From assembly GCF_001701025.1 (NCBI RefSeq), contig NZ_CP016793.1, positions 7,502,001-7,566,000 of the forward strand: DNA of 64,000 nt, in the 5' to 3' direction. Positions 34,803 through 43,200 of this stretch are shown one piece after another. This DNA comes from Lentzea guizhouensis (lineage in GTDB: Bacteria; Actinomycetota; Actinomycetes; Mycobacteriales; Pseudonocardiaceae). The position numbers and the translations under genes were made by a program. Positions within the stretch are counted from its first letter, which is position 1, and every line of letters starts with the position of its first letter. The notes beneath the pieces were generated by a model that saw only the letters and a list, made by a program, of their open reading frames with translations, did not search any database and was not told the DNA's origin.

Positions 34803-36128
34803 GTGAGCACATTGGGGAACGCGCTGGCAGTGGCCGAAGAAGAGGCCGTCACGCTCGTCAGCGAGCTGATCAGGATCGACACCACCAACACCGGTGACCC
34901 CGCGACGGTGGTGGGGGAGCGCAGGGCCGCGGAGTGGGTGGCCGAGAAGCTCGCGGAGGTCGGGTACGAGACGACCTACGTCGAGTCCGGGGCGAAGGGG
35001 CGCGGCAACGTGGTCGCGCGGCTCGCGGGCGCTGACCCGAGCCGTGGGGCGTTGCTCGTGCACGGGCACCTGGACGTGGTGCCCGCCGATGCGTCGGAGT
35101 GGTCGGTGCACCCGTTCTCCGGTGCGGTGCAGGACGGGTACGTGTGGGGGCGCGGCGCGGTCGACATGAAGGACATGGTCGGCATGACGCTCGCGCTGGC
35201 CAGGCACTTCAAGCGGGAGAACGTCGTGCCGCCGCGCGACATCGTGTTCGCGTTCCTCGCCGACGAGGAGGCCGGTGGCCTCTACGGGGCGAAGTGGCTG
35301 GTCGACAACCGGCCGGAGCTGTTCGAGGGCGTCACCGAGGCGATCAGCGAGGTCGGCGGGTTCTCGATCACGCTCAAGGACGACGTCCGCGCCTACCTCG
35401 TGGAGACCGCCGAGAAGGGCATCCGCTGGTTGAAGCTGCGGGTCAAGGGCACGGCCGGGCACGGCAGCATGATCCACCGCGACAACGCCGTGGCGAAGCT
35501 CGCCGCCGCCGTCACCAAGCTCGACCAGCACCAGTGGCCGCTGATCATCCGGCCGTCGGTGCGCGAGTTCCTCGACGGCGTCACCGAGATCACCGGCCTG
35601 GACTTCCCCGACGACGACGTCGAGGGCTCGATCGGCAAGCTCGGAGCCCTGTCGCGGATGATCGGCGCGACGCTGCGGGACACGGCGAACCCGACCATGT
35701 TGTCCGCGGGCTACAAGGCCAACGTCATCCCGTCGACCGCCGAGGCGACCGTCGACTGCCGCATCCTGCCCGGCCGGGAGGAGGCGTTCGACCGCGAGCT
35801 GGCCGAGCTGCTCGGGCCGGACGTGGAACGCGAGTGGATCGGCCTGCCGCCGGTGGAGACGACGTTCGACGGCGCACTGGTGGACGCCATGACCGCGTCC
35901 ATCATCGCCGAGGACCCCGGTGCGCGCGTGCTGCCGTACATGCTCTCCGGTGGCACGGACGCGAAGTCGTTCCAGCAGCTGGGGATCCGCAACTTCGGCT
36001 TCGCGCCGTTGAAGCTGCCGGCCGACCTCGACTTCTCCGGCCTCTTCCACGGCGTGGACGAGCGCGTGCCGGTCGAGGCGCTCAAGTTCGGTGTTCGCGT
36101 GTTGGACCGTTTCCTGCGCAACAGCTAG
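34803..36128 (+). CDS. M20/M25/M40 family zinc metallopeptidase (dipeptidase-like)
   Basis: A 441-residue peptidase of the ArgE/DapE/carboxypeptidase-like family. The metal motif HGHLDVVPAD (about residues 83-92) is followed by GRGAVDMKDMVGM (bridging Asp), the catalytic pair FLADEEAGG (about 150-158), the dimerisation domain entry KGTAGHGSMIHRDN, and the C-terminal metal His in GLFHGVDERVPVE. It would remove terminal residues or acyl groups from small peptides. The start is GTG 34803. The SDR gene follows after 10 bases. Confidence 0.9.
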   Translation: MSTLGNALAVAEEEAVTLVSELIRIDTTNTGDPATVVGERRAAEWVAEKLAEVGYETTYVESGAKGRGNVVARLAGADPSRGALLVHGHLDVVPADASEWSVHPFSGAVQDGYVWGRGAVDMKDMVGMTLALARHFKRENVVPPRDIVFAFLADEEAGGLYGAKWLVDNRPELFEGVTEAISEVGGFSITLKDDVRAYLVETAEKGIRWLKLRVKGTAGHGSMIHRDNAVAKLAAAVTKLDQHQWPLIIRPSVREFLDGVTEITGLDFPDDDVEGSIGKLGALSRMIGATLRDTANPTMLSAGYKANVIPSTAEATVDCRILPGREEAFDRELAELLGPDVEREWIGLPPVETTFDGALVDAMTASIIAEDPGARVLPYMLSGGTDAKSFQQLGIRNFGFAPLKLPADLDFSGLFHGVDERVPVEALKFGVRVLDRFLRNS

Positions 36129-36138
36129 GAGCACCGCC

Positions 36139-36924
36139 ATGTCCACTGTGGACCTCACCGGCCAGGTCGCGCTCGTCACCGGCGGCGCCGGTGGGATCGG
36201 CGCCGCCGTCGTGCGGCGCCTGGCCAAGCTCGGCGCACGGGTCGTCGTCCAGGACGTCGACCGCGAAGGTGCCGAACGGGTGGCGGCCGCGGTGGACGGC
36301 TTGGCGGTCGCGGGCGACGCCAGCGACCCGTCGGTGCTGCCCGCGGTGGTCGCGCACGTCGAGTCGCAGTTCGGCCGGCTCGACGTGGTGCACCTCAACG
36401 CGGGCATCGGCGGCGGGCAGAGGGGCGTCGACGCGCTGGACGTGTCCCGGTACCGCAAGCTGGTCGGGGTCAACGTCGACCACGTCGTCTACGGCGTGTG
36501 CGCGGCGGTGCCGGCGTTGCGCAGGCAGGGCGGCGGGAAGATCGTGATCACCGCGTCGCTGGCCGGGCTGGCGGCGATGCCCGCGGATCCGTTGTACACG
36601 CTGACGAAGCACGCGGTCGTCGGCTACGCGCGGGCGGCGGGCAGGGCGCTGGAGCCGGAGGGGATCACGGTCAGCGCGCTGTGCCCCGGCTTCGTCGACA
36701 CCCTGCTGCTGGGTGCGGCGAAGGAGGAGTTCGACGCGGTGTCCTTCCCGTTGCTGACACCGGACGACATCGCCGAGGCCGTGCAGACCGTGCTCGCCGA
36801 GGGTGGCGCGGGCGAGGCGTGGATCATCCAGCCCGGCGGGCGCACGACGGCTTACCAGTTCCGCGGTGTGCCCGGTGTCGGTGGTGGGCAGCTGCCGCCC
36901 GATGTCGTGCTGGGTCGCATTTAG
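36139..36924 (+). CDS. Short-chain dehydrogenase/reductase
   Basis: A 261-residue classical SDR. The cofactor motif is TGGAGGIGAAVV (TGxxxGxG, about 14-25), Asp at VVQDVDREG suggests NAD(H), NAG appears as HLNAGIGGG, and the catalytic set is Ser of VITASLAGL with YTLTK (Tyr-x3-Lys, about 153-157). ATG 36139 is chosen since the fold begins 8 residues later. Gene position suggests cotranscription with the M20 peptidase. Substrate unknown. Confidence 0.92.
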   Translation: MSTVDLTGQVALVTGGAGGIGAAVVRRLAKLGARVVVQDVDREGAERVAAAVDGLAVAGDASDPSVLPAVVAHVESQFGRLDVVHLNAGIGGGQRGVDALDVSRYRKLVGVNVDHVVYGVCAAVPALRRQGGGKIVITASLAGLAAMPADPLYTLTKHAVVGYARAAGRALEPEGITVSALCPGFVDTLLLGAAKEEFDAVSFPLLTPDDIAEAVQTVLAEGGAGEAWIIQPGGRTTAYQFRGVPGVGGGQLPPDVVLGRI

Positions 36925-36933
36925 ACCGTGTCT

Positions 36934-36978
36934 TTTCGCCGTGTCGTCTCGTTGGGCCATTCAGATGACACGGCGAAA
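36934..36978. terminator. 12-bp inverted repeat between SDR and hydrolase genes
   Basis: TTTCGCCGTGTC (36934-36945) and GACACGGCGAAA (36967-36978) pair perfectly with a 21-base loop. It begins 9 bases after the SDR stop and ends 12 bases before the next ATG, overlapping the region of the ribosome binding site (AAAGGAA). It may terminate the SDR transcript or hide the hydrolase ribosome binding site. Confidence 0.6.
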
Positions 36979-36989
36979 GGAACACCGGC

Positions 36990-37823
36990 ATGGTGCGGCT
37001 GGAGGACGGGACCGAGCTCAACGTGCTGCGGGCGGGCGATCCCGACGCGCAGACGACGATCGTGCTGGCGCACGGGTACGCGCTCGACCACCGCAGCTGG
37101 CACAAGGTCGTCGACCTGCTCAGCGGTGAGTTCCAGGTGCTCGCCTACGACCACCGCGGCCACGGCGGGTCGGGCGAGGCCGACAAGGAGACCGCCACGA
37201 TCGAACAGCTCGGTGACGACCTGGGCGAGCTCATCGAACGTGCGGTCCCCACCGGCAACGTCGTGATCGCCGGGCACTCCATGGGCGGCATGGCGGCGCT
37301 GGCGATGGCCGAGCGCAGGCCGCGGCTGTTCCGCCAGCGGGTGCTCGGGATCGTGTTCGTGTCGACGGCGGCGAGCGGGTTGTCCGAGACCTCGCTGGCG
37401 TGGCCGAAGGCGCTCGGCAAGCTGGTGCGGGAGCTGGAGCGGGCGTTCGGGCCGATCGTGCGGGCGGTGCGGGAGAAGATCGAGCCCACCAAGACCGCGG
37501 GCCTGCGGTGGTGGCTCTTCGGCGACGAGCCCGCGGACGCCGACGTCGAGCTGACCGCGGACATGGTCTGGAGCGAGTGGCCGGAGACGGTGGCGTTGTT
37601 CCGTCCCGCCGTGGACCGCTACGACCGCGAGGCCGGGATGACCGTGGCACAGGAGAAGGCCGTCGTCGCGGTGGTGGGGGACGAGGACCGGCTGGTGGCC
37701 GAGTCGGACGTGGAGAGGTTCGGCGGTACCTCGGTGGTGTTACCGGACGCGGGCCATATGCTTCCGCTGGAACGTCCCGCGGCGCTGGCAGACCTGATCC
37801 GCGAGGTGGCGGCCAAGGCCTGA
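36990..37823 (+). CDS. Alpha/beta hydrolase
   Basis: A 277-residue alpha/beta-fold hydrolase. The oxyanion region is VLAHGYALDHRSWH, the nucleophile elbow GHSMGG (about residues 94-99), a late Asp in VVGDEDRLVAESD and the catalytic His in LPDAGHMLPLERP. The layout is that of esterase/haloperoxidase-like enzymes; the substrate is unknown. ATG 36990 lies after an AAAGGAA site that can be sequestered by the hairpin upstream. Confidence 0.9.
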   Translation: MVRLEDGTELNVLRAGDPDAQTTIVLAHGYALDHRSWHKVVDLLSGEFQVLAYDHRGHGGSGEADKETATIEQLGDDLGELIERAVPTGNVVIAGHSMGGMAALAMAERRPRLFRQRVLGIVFVSTAASGLSETSLAWPKALGKLVRELERAFGPIVRAVREKIEPTKTAGLRWWLFGDEPADADVELTADMVWSEWPETVALFRPAVDRYDREAGMTVAQEKAVVAVVGDEDRLVAESDVERFGGTSVVLPDAGHMLPLERPAALADLIREVAAKA

Positions 37824-37840
37824 CTCTTGGGGGAGTGCCG

Positions 37841-38929
37841 GTGCAGTATCTGGAGCCGCGGACGGACGTGGCCGCGAAGGACGACTGGTCGACCGGTCTC
37901 ATCCTGCAGGACCTGGGGTCCGGTGCGAAGGCGCTCGGCTCCGTCGGGCTCGGCGCCGCCGCCGGCCTGGTCGGCTGCCTGTTCCTGCCCATGACGCCGG
38001 GCAACGTCGCGGCGGTCGTGGTGCTGGGGTTGATCGTGCTGCTCGGCTCGCTCGGCCCGGTGATGTACCGGGTCGAGTCGAAGCCGGTGCGCAGAGGGCT
38101 GCTCGAACAGCCGTGGCGGCGCTGCCCGGCCACGGTCGCCGAGCAGGACCTGACCGACCGGGTGCGGCTCGCGGACGGCACCGTGCTGCGGGGCTGGTTC
38201 GAGGACCTGCCGGAGATGGTGCTGGACCGGCAGGAGGTCTTCGTCGCCGGGCCCGACGCCGACGGTCACGCGGTGATCAGGGCGGCCGGGTTCGCGAAGA
38301 TGCACAACGCGAAGGTCGACACCGGCTCGGAGTTCCACGAGCGGGAACGGGTCGAGCGCCCGCTCATGCGGCCGCTGGACGACGACGAGGTCGTGAAGGC
38401 GTTCAACGGGCTGGTGTGGGGCACCCGGTCGTGGCTGTGGGCGGCGATTCCGGCAGGCGTCGGCGCGGTGCTGGTCCTGCTGAGCTTCTTCCCGTTGGCG
38501 GTGAGCGGGCTGGTGGTCGGCGGATTGCTGCTGGTGCCCGCGTTGCTCGGCATCCCGATGGCGCTGGAGATCAGCCGCTGGTACCGCAACGCCGTGCAGG
38601 CGGTGCAGAACTCGAACCAGTGGACGCCGGTGTCGGTGACGCTGTTCCCGTGGCAGCCCAACCAGCACGTCGCCGGACTCGCGGACATGCCGGGCGGGCT
38701 CGCGCTGGTGCAGTTCGTGGTGCCGGAGCTGGACGTGATCGCGAACATCGCCGACACGGGCGTCATGTGGGTCGCGGGCACGCACGACGACCTGATCGCC
38801 GTCGGCGTGCCACGCGTCCCCACGTTGACCTTCGCCGTGGTCCAGCCGGACCGGGACACCCCCAGGGAAGACCCGGTCCCGTGGATCCAGCGGCTCCAGC
38901 AGCCGGACTTCAGCCGCCTGCCGCGTTAG
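37841..38929 (+). CDS. Hypothetical membrane protein
   Basis: A 362-residue protein that I do not recognise. Two hydrophobic hairpins are visible: about 31-75 (GLGAAAGLVGCLFLPM..VVVLGLIVLLGSLGPVMY) and about 195-240 (WAAIPAGVGAVLVLLSFF..VVGGLLLVPALLGIPMALEI). Between and after them lie soluble strand-rich parts. GTG 37841 is chosen because GGGGGAG lies 6 bases upstream. It follows the hydrolase closely and may be cotranscribed. Confidence 0.65.
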   Translation: MQYLEPRTDVAAKDDWSTGLILQDLGSGAKALGSVGLGAAAGLVGCLFLPMTPGNVAAVVVLGLIVLLGSLGPVMYRVESKPVRRGLLEQPWRRCPATVAEQDLTDRVRLADGTVLRGWFEDLPEMVLDRQEVFVAGPDADGHAVIRAAGFAKMHNAKVDTGSEFHERERVERPLMRPLDDDEVVKAFNGLVWGTRSWLWAAIPAGVGAVLVLLSFFPLAVSGLVVGGLLLVPALLGIPMALEISRWYRNAVQAVQNSNQWTPVSVTLFPWQPNQHVAGLADMPGGLALVQFVVPELDVIANIADTGVMWVAGTHDDLIAVGVPRVPTLTFAVVQPDRDTPREDPVPWIQRLQQPDFSRLPR

Positions 38930-38932
38930 TGA

Positions 38933-39694
38933 TCAGTGGCAGTGGCCCTGCCGGCCCAGCGTCTCCACGGGACCCGCGCCGGGGCGGGTCCACTGCGGTG
39001 CCGGGCGGCCGGTCTCGCCCCAGGTGGGGTTGCCGTCGGCGTCGGTGCGCCAGAACCAGCAGGCGTCGCGTCCCTCCGGCCAGCCCTCCGGGGTGTCCTG
39101 CCAGCGCTCGCCGCGGCCGTAGGGCGTGATGTCGAGCAGCTGCAGCGACCCGTTGACGATCTCGCAGCCGCGGTTGGTGGTGGAGTAGGTGAGGAACGCG
39201 CGGTCGCCGTCGCGCAGGTAGCTCGCGAGGTAGCCCATCTCGCCGCCGGCGGGCTCCTCGACGCCGCGCACCGAGTACCACGGCTGGGTGTAGCCCATGA
39301 ACTCGACGAACGGCGCGACCTCGTCCCACGCGCCGGTGGTCAGGATCGCGAACGAGACGCCGCGTGCGTGCAGGTACGAGGCGTCCTGGAGGTGCCAGGG
39401 CACGTGGGTGCAGCCCTCGCACTGGCCCTGGTGCGGGGCGCCGTCCCACCACATGTGCTTGTAGACGACGAGCTCGTCGCGGCCCTCGAACAGCTCGATG
39501 AACGGCACCGGCCCGTTCGCCCCGACGACCTCGACCTTCGGGTCGAACTCGACCATCGGCAGGCGGCGCCGGGCAGCCGCGATGGCGTCGCCCTCGCGGG
39601 TGTGGGCCTTCTCGCGGACCAGCAGCTCGTCCCGCGCGGCCTGCCAGGTGGCGAGGTCGGTGACGGGTGGGCGGCCGGGCTGCGTGTTCGACAT
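38933..39694 (-). CDS. DUF899 family thioredoxin-like protein
   Basis: A 253-residue protein. DUF899 marks are the start WQAARDELLVREKAHTREGDAIAAARRRLPMVE, then ELFEGRDELVVYKHMWW, the cysteine pair in GQCEGCTHVPWHL (CxxC in a thioredoxin-like place) and GYTQPWYSVRG. Such proteins are predicted thioredoxin-fold oxidoreductases. ATG 39694 has GGAGGA upstream. It meets the convergent membrane protein gene with three bases between the stops. Confidence 0.85.
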   Translation of the reverse strand: MSNTQPGRPPVTDLATWQAARDELLVREKAHTREGDAIAAARRRLPMVEFDPKVEVVGANGPVPFIELFEGRDELVVYKHMWWDGAPHQGQCEGCTHVPWHLQDASYLHARGVSFAILTTGAWDEVAPFVEFMGYTQPWYSVRGVEEPAGGEMGYLASYLRDGDRAFLTYSTTNRGCEIVNGSLQLLDITPYGRGERWQDTPEGWPEGRDACWFWRTDADGNPTWGETGRPAPQWTRPGAGPVETLGRQGHCH

Positions 39695-39779
39695 GGTGTC
39701 CTCCGTTGTGTGCGGGTTCTGCACACACGTCGAAGCTGAGGACGCCGTCTCGACATCGTTGTCCGGAGTTTGTGGCGGA

Positions 39780-40217
39780 CTAGGACGCGGGAGCGCGGCG
39801 GCGGCCAGGTGGCCGGCCGAAGAGGCGGACGTGCTCGTCGACGAGCCAGTCCTTCAACGGCGCCCACTCGGGGTGGTGGTTGAGGACGAGCAGCCGGTGC
39901 ATCCACCAGTTCGGGTCGTCGGCGCGGGGGAACGCGGCCAGCCACGCGGCGCGGTCCTGCGTGGACAGTCCCCACAGGTGCGCGAGCTGGCCCTGGGCGT
40001 CGGTGTCGAGCTGAGCGATGACCTGGCCGTTCTCGGTGTGCCACTCGGCTCTCAGCTCGCGCAGCACGCTGAGAGCGCGTTCATCGTTCTCCGGGGCCGT
40101 GACGACCACGGTGTGCAGGCCCTGCGCCGCGGCTTCGGCGAGCAGGGCGCGAGTGGACGGTTCGTCGTGCGGCAGTGCGCTGTGCGCGACCCCGACTTGT
40201 TGCGGCACGAGCTCCAT
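39780..40217 (-). CDS. Hypothetical protein
   Basis: A 145-residue soluble protein, probably alpha/beta (MELVPQQVGVAHSALPHDEP at the start, LHTVVVTAPENDERAL inside, WWMHRLLVLNHHPEWAPLKD near the end). I know no family. ATG 40217 is a likely start; the frame is open further upstream through the AT-rich region. The AT-rich dyad at 40266-40281 lies 48 bases upstream, the same placement as before the WD40 gene. Confidence 0.6.
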   Translation of the reverse strand: MELVPQQVGVAHSALPHDEPSTRALLAEAAAQGLHTVVVTAPENDERALSVLRELRAEWHTENGQVIAQLDTDAQGQLAHLWGLSTQDRAAWLAAFPRADDPNWWMHRLLVLNHHPEWAPLKDWLVDEHVRLFGRPPGRRRAPAS

Positions 40218-40265
40218 GACCCAAGATCTGATCACATATTCTACGACTTCGGTCAATTTTATTGC

Positions 40266-40281
40266 TTCAGTGTTGACTAAA
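40266..40281 (-). promoter_or_regulatory. AT-rich dyad, copy A
   Basis: TTCAGTGTTGACTAAA (plus-strand reading), an imperfect inverted repeat of TTYAG/CTRAA with AT-rich flanks (TATTG before, TTAAA after). Closely similar sequences occur at 44149 and 47748, each upstream of a minus-strand gene in otherwise very GC-rich DNA. Here it lies 48 bases before the start at 40217. Confidence 0.6.
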
Positions 40282-43200
40282 TTAAACCCTTCTCGCCACC
40301 GGCCGGTCACGACGTTGGCCGACGGTTGTTGTGCGACACCGGGACATCGACACCGCACAACCTTTCCGCACTACAAAAGTGCAGGTGAGAGAAAGGTGGA
40401 GCATGTTGATCAGCAGAGTGGCCTCGGCTCGACGCCGGGGAAGTGGTGCTCCCACTGTCGAGTGGACAGGTGCGCCGTCGTAGTCGCACACACGCGTGAG
40501 GCGGTCGCCTCCACGTCGATGTCCCACACCCGGACCGTGCGGTCGGTGCCGCTGGAGGCGATGGTGTGGCCGTCGGGTGCGAAGGCGACTCCCCACAGGC
40601 GGTCGGTGTGCCCGTGCAGCACCGCGCGTTCGACCGGTTTCGCGGGGTCGCGGACGTCCCAGACGCGCACCAGGTCGTCCGTGGTGCCCGCGGCCAGCAG
40701 CGTTCCGTCGGGGGAGAAGGTGACGCGCTGCAGCGGCGGGCCCTCGTGGGGGACGGTGCCGAGTTTGCGCGGTGCGGCGGGGTCGGTGAGGTCCCACAGG
40801 GTGGCGGTGCTGTCCATGTTGGCGAACGCCATGACGTTGCCGTGCACGGCGACGCTCATGACCACGTCGCGCCCGGCCTGGCCGCCGCGCTGGATGGGGC
40901 GGGTGTTCTCGTCGGTGAGGATGCCGGGGTGGGCGCGTGGCTGGGCGGGGTTGCGGACGTCCCACAGCTCCAGTTCGCGGGCGCCGCCCGCGATGGCCAG
41001 CGTGCGGTCGTCCTCGGTGAAGCGCAGCTGCTGGGCGACCACGACGTTCTCGACCGCGGGAATGGTGAACTGGCCGATGCGGGTGGGGGAGGCAGGGGTG
41101 GTGACGTCCCAGAGCTGGATCGAGCCGGTGTTGTCGGCGATCGCGAGGAGTTCGCCGTCGTGGCTGAAGGTGGCGGCGGCGATCCACTCGGTGCCGGTGG
41201 GCAGGTCGGCGATGCGGCGTGGCGCGGTGGGGTCGCTGGTGTCCCAGAGGACGCTGCCGTCGCGAGTCGACGAGTAGAGGATGTCGGCGCGGGTGTGCGT
41301 GGCGATGGTGGTTGACTCGCCGGCGGGCACGAGGGGGAGGGTGCCGACCTCGCGCGGGCGGTGGCCTTCCGGGCGCCACAGCTTGACGGCGCCGTCGGAG
41401 GAGACGGTGGCGAAGAACCGGCCGCGGTGGTCGTAGACGAGGTCCCACACGGTCCAGCTGTGGTGCGGGACGGTGAGGCTGTCGATGTCGATCATCCGGA
41501 TCGCGGTGTCCGTGCTGGTCGAGACCAGGGATGTCGATCATCCGGATCGCGGTGTCCGTGCTGGTCGAGACCAGGTGGCGGCTGTCGGCGCTGAACTCGA
41601 GCGACCAGAGGGTGTCGGTGTGGCCGGTCAGCGCGGCGGCGGCACGGAGGTTGTTCTTCTCGCGCAGGTCCCACAGGCGGGTGCTCTTGTCGCCGCCGCC
41701 GGAGGCGAGGAAGCGGCCGTCGGGGGAGAACGCCAGCGCGTGCACGGAGAAGACGTGGTCGGTGGCGGAGCTGATCAGGGCGGGGGCGCGCGGGTCGCGG
41801 ACGTCCCACAGCCGCAGCTCGCCGTTGTCGGCGCCGGTGGCCATCGTGGTGCCGTCGGGGGAGAAGGCGACCGAGTCGATCGCGAAGTCGCCGTTGCTCG
41901 GGTCGACGGTGGACAGCGGGGTGCCGGTGGCGAGGTCCCAGAGCCGGACCGTGCCGTCCCAGGAGGACGAACCGATGACGGTGCCGGAGGCGTTGAGCGC
42001 CAGGCCGTGGACGAGGTCGGCGTGGCCCTCGATGGTGCGGACCGGGGTGGCGCGGTTGTCGGCGAGGCTCCAGACGCGGATGGTGCGGTCCTTGCCGCTG
42101 CTGATGAGCGTGCGGGCGTCCTTGGTGAGCAGCACGGACTGCACCTGGCCGTCGTGGCCGCTGACGCGTCCCTTCTCCACCGGGTTGCGGGGGTCGCTGA
42201 CGTCGATGAGGCGGATGAGGCCGTCCCAGTTCGCGGTGACCAGCAGCGTGCCGTCGGAGCTGAACGTCATGTGGTGGGTCGCGTCGTCGCCGGCGTGGAT
42301 GCGGCCGAGCTCGGTGGGGTGGTGCGGGTCGGTGAGGTCCCAGAGGATCAGGGCCTTGTCGTCGCCGACGGTGGCCAGCACCTTGTTGTCGGGCCGGAAC
42401 ACCGCGTAGGAGGTGGCGTCGGTGTGGCCTTCCAGCAGCGTGACGTGCGGGCCGGCGAACGTGCTGAGCAGGGCGTCGCGGGCGGCGGGCAGACCGGTGA
42501 GGCGGTAGGCGGCCAGGCGCAGCTGGGAGGCCAGGCCGGGGTCGTCGTCCTGCAGGACGTTGGCCTCGGCGATGGCTTTCTGCGCGAGCGCGATGGTTTG
42601 TTGTTCGGTGGTCTGCCGTTGGGCGCGCACGGCGAACACGGTGGCGGTGGTGGCGACCAGCAGCAGTGCCGCGAGCAGGGCCACGACGCGGCGGAGGTTG
42701 GTGGTGCGGCGTTTGTCGATGGCGACGTCGTGCTCGGCGGCGGCCGTGCTGGCGTCGAGGAACGCCTTCTCGGCGGGGTTGAGGGCGTCGGGTTCGCGGT
42801 CGGCCCAGTCGGTGGCCTGGGTCAGGGGGACGCCGCGGTGCAGTGAGCCGGGGTCGCGGTCGTGGGCTTCCCAGTCGGCGGCGGCCGCGGTGAGCCGGCG
42901 GTGCACCCGCAGGTCGTCGCGTGCTTCGGCGAGCCAGTCCCGCAGGCGGGGCCAGCCCTGGATGACGGCTTCGTGGCTTATTTCGACGGTGTCGTCGTCG
43001 ACGGTGAGGATGCGTGCGGTGGCGAGGTGTTCGACGACGTCGTCGGCGGCGAGCTCGGTGCGTTTGACGCGGCGCTTGGTGTCCTCGGTGCCGTCGCCGG
43101 GGTTGACCAGGCGCAGGAACACCTGGCGCGCTTGGGTTTGCTGGTGCGCGTCAAGTCCTGTGTAGGCGGTTTCCGCGGTGTTGGCGATGGCACGGGCGAT

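Noticed and set aside
41473..42846. Long plus-strand frames opposite the WD40 gene
   Set aside because: Repetitive Gly/Val-rich antisense reading of WD40 codons; no domain.
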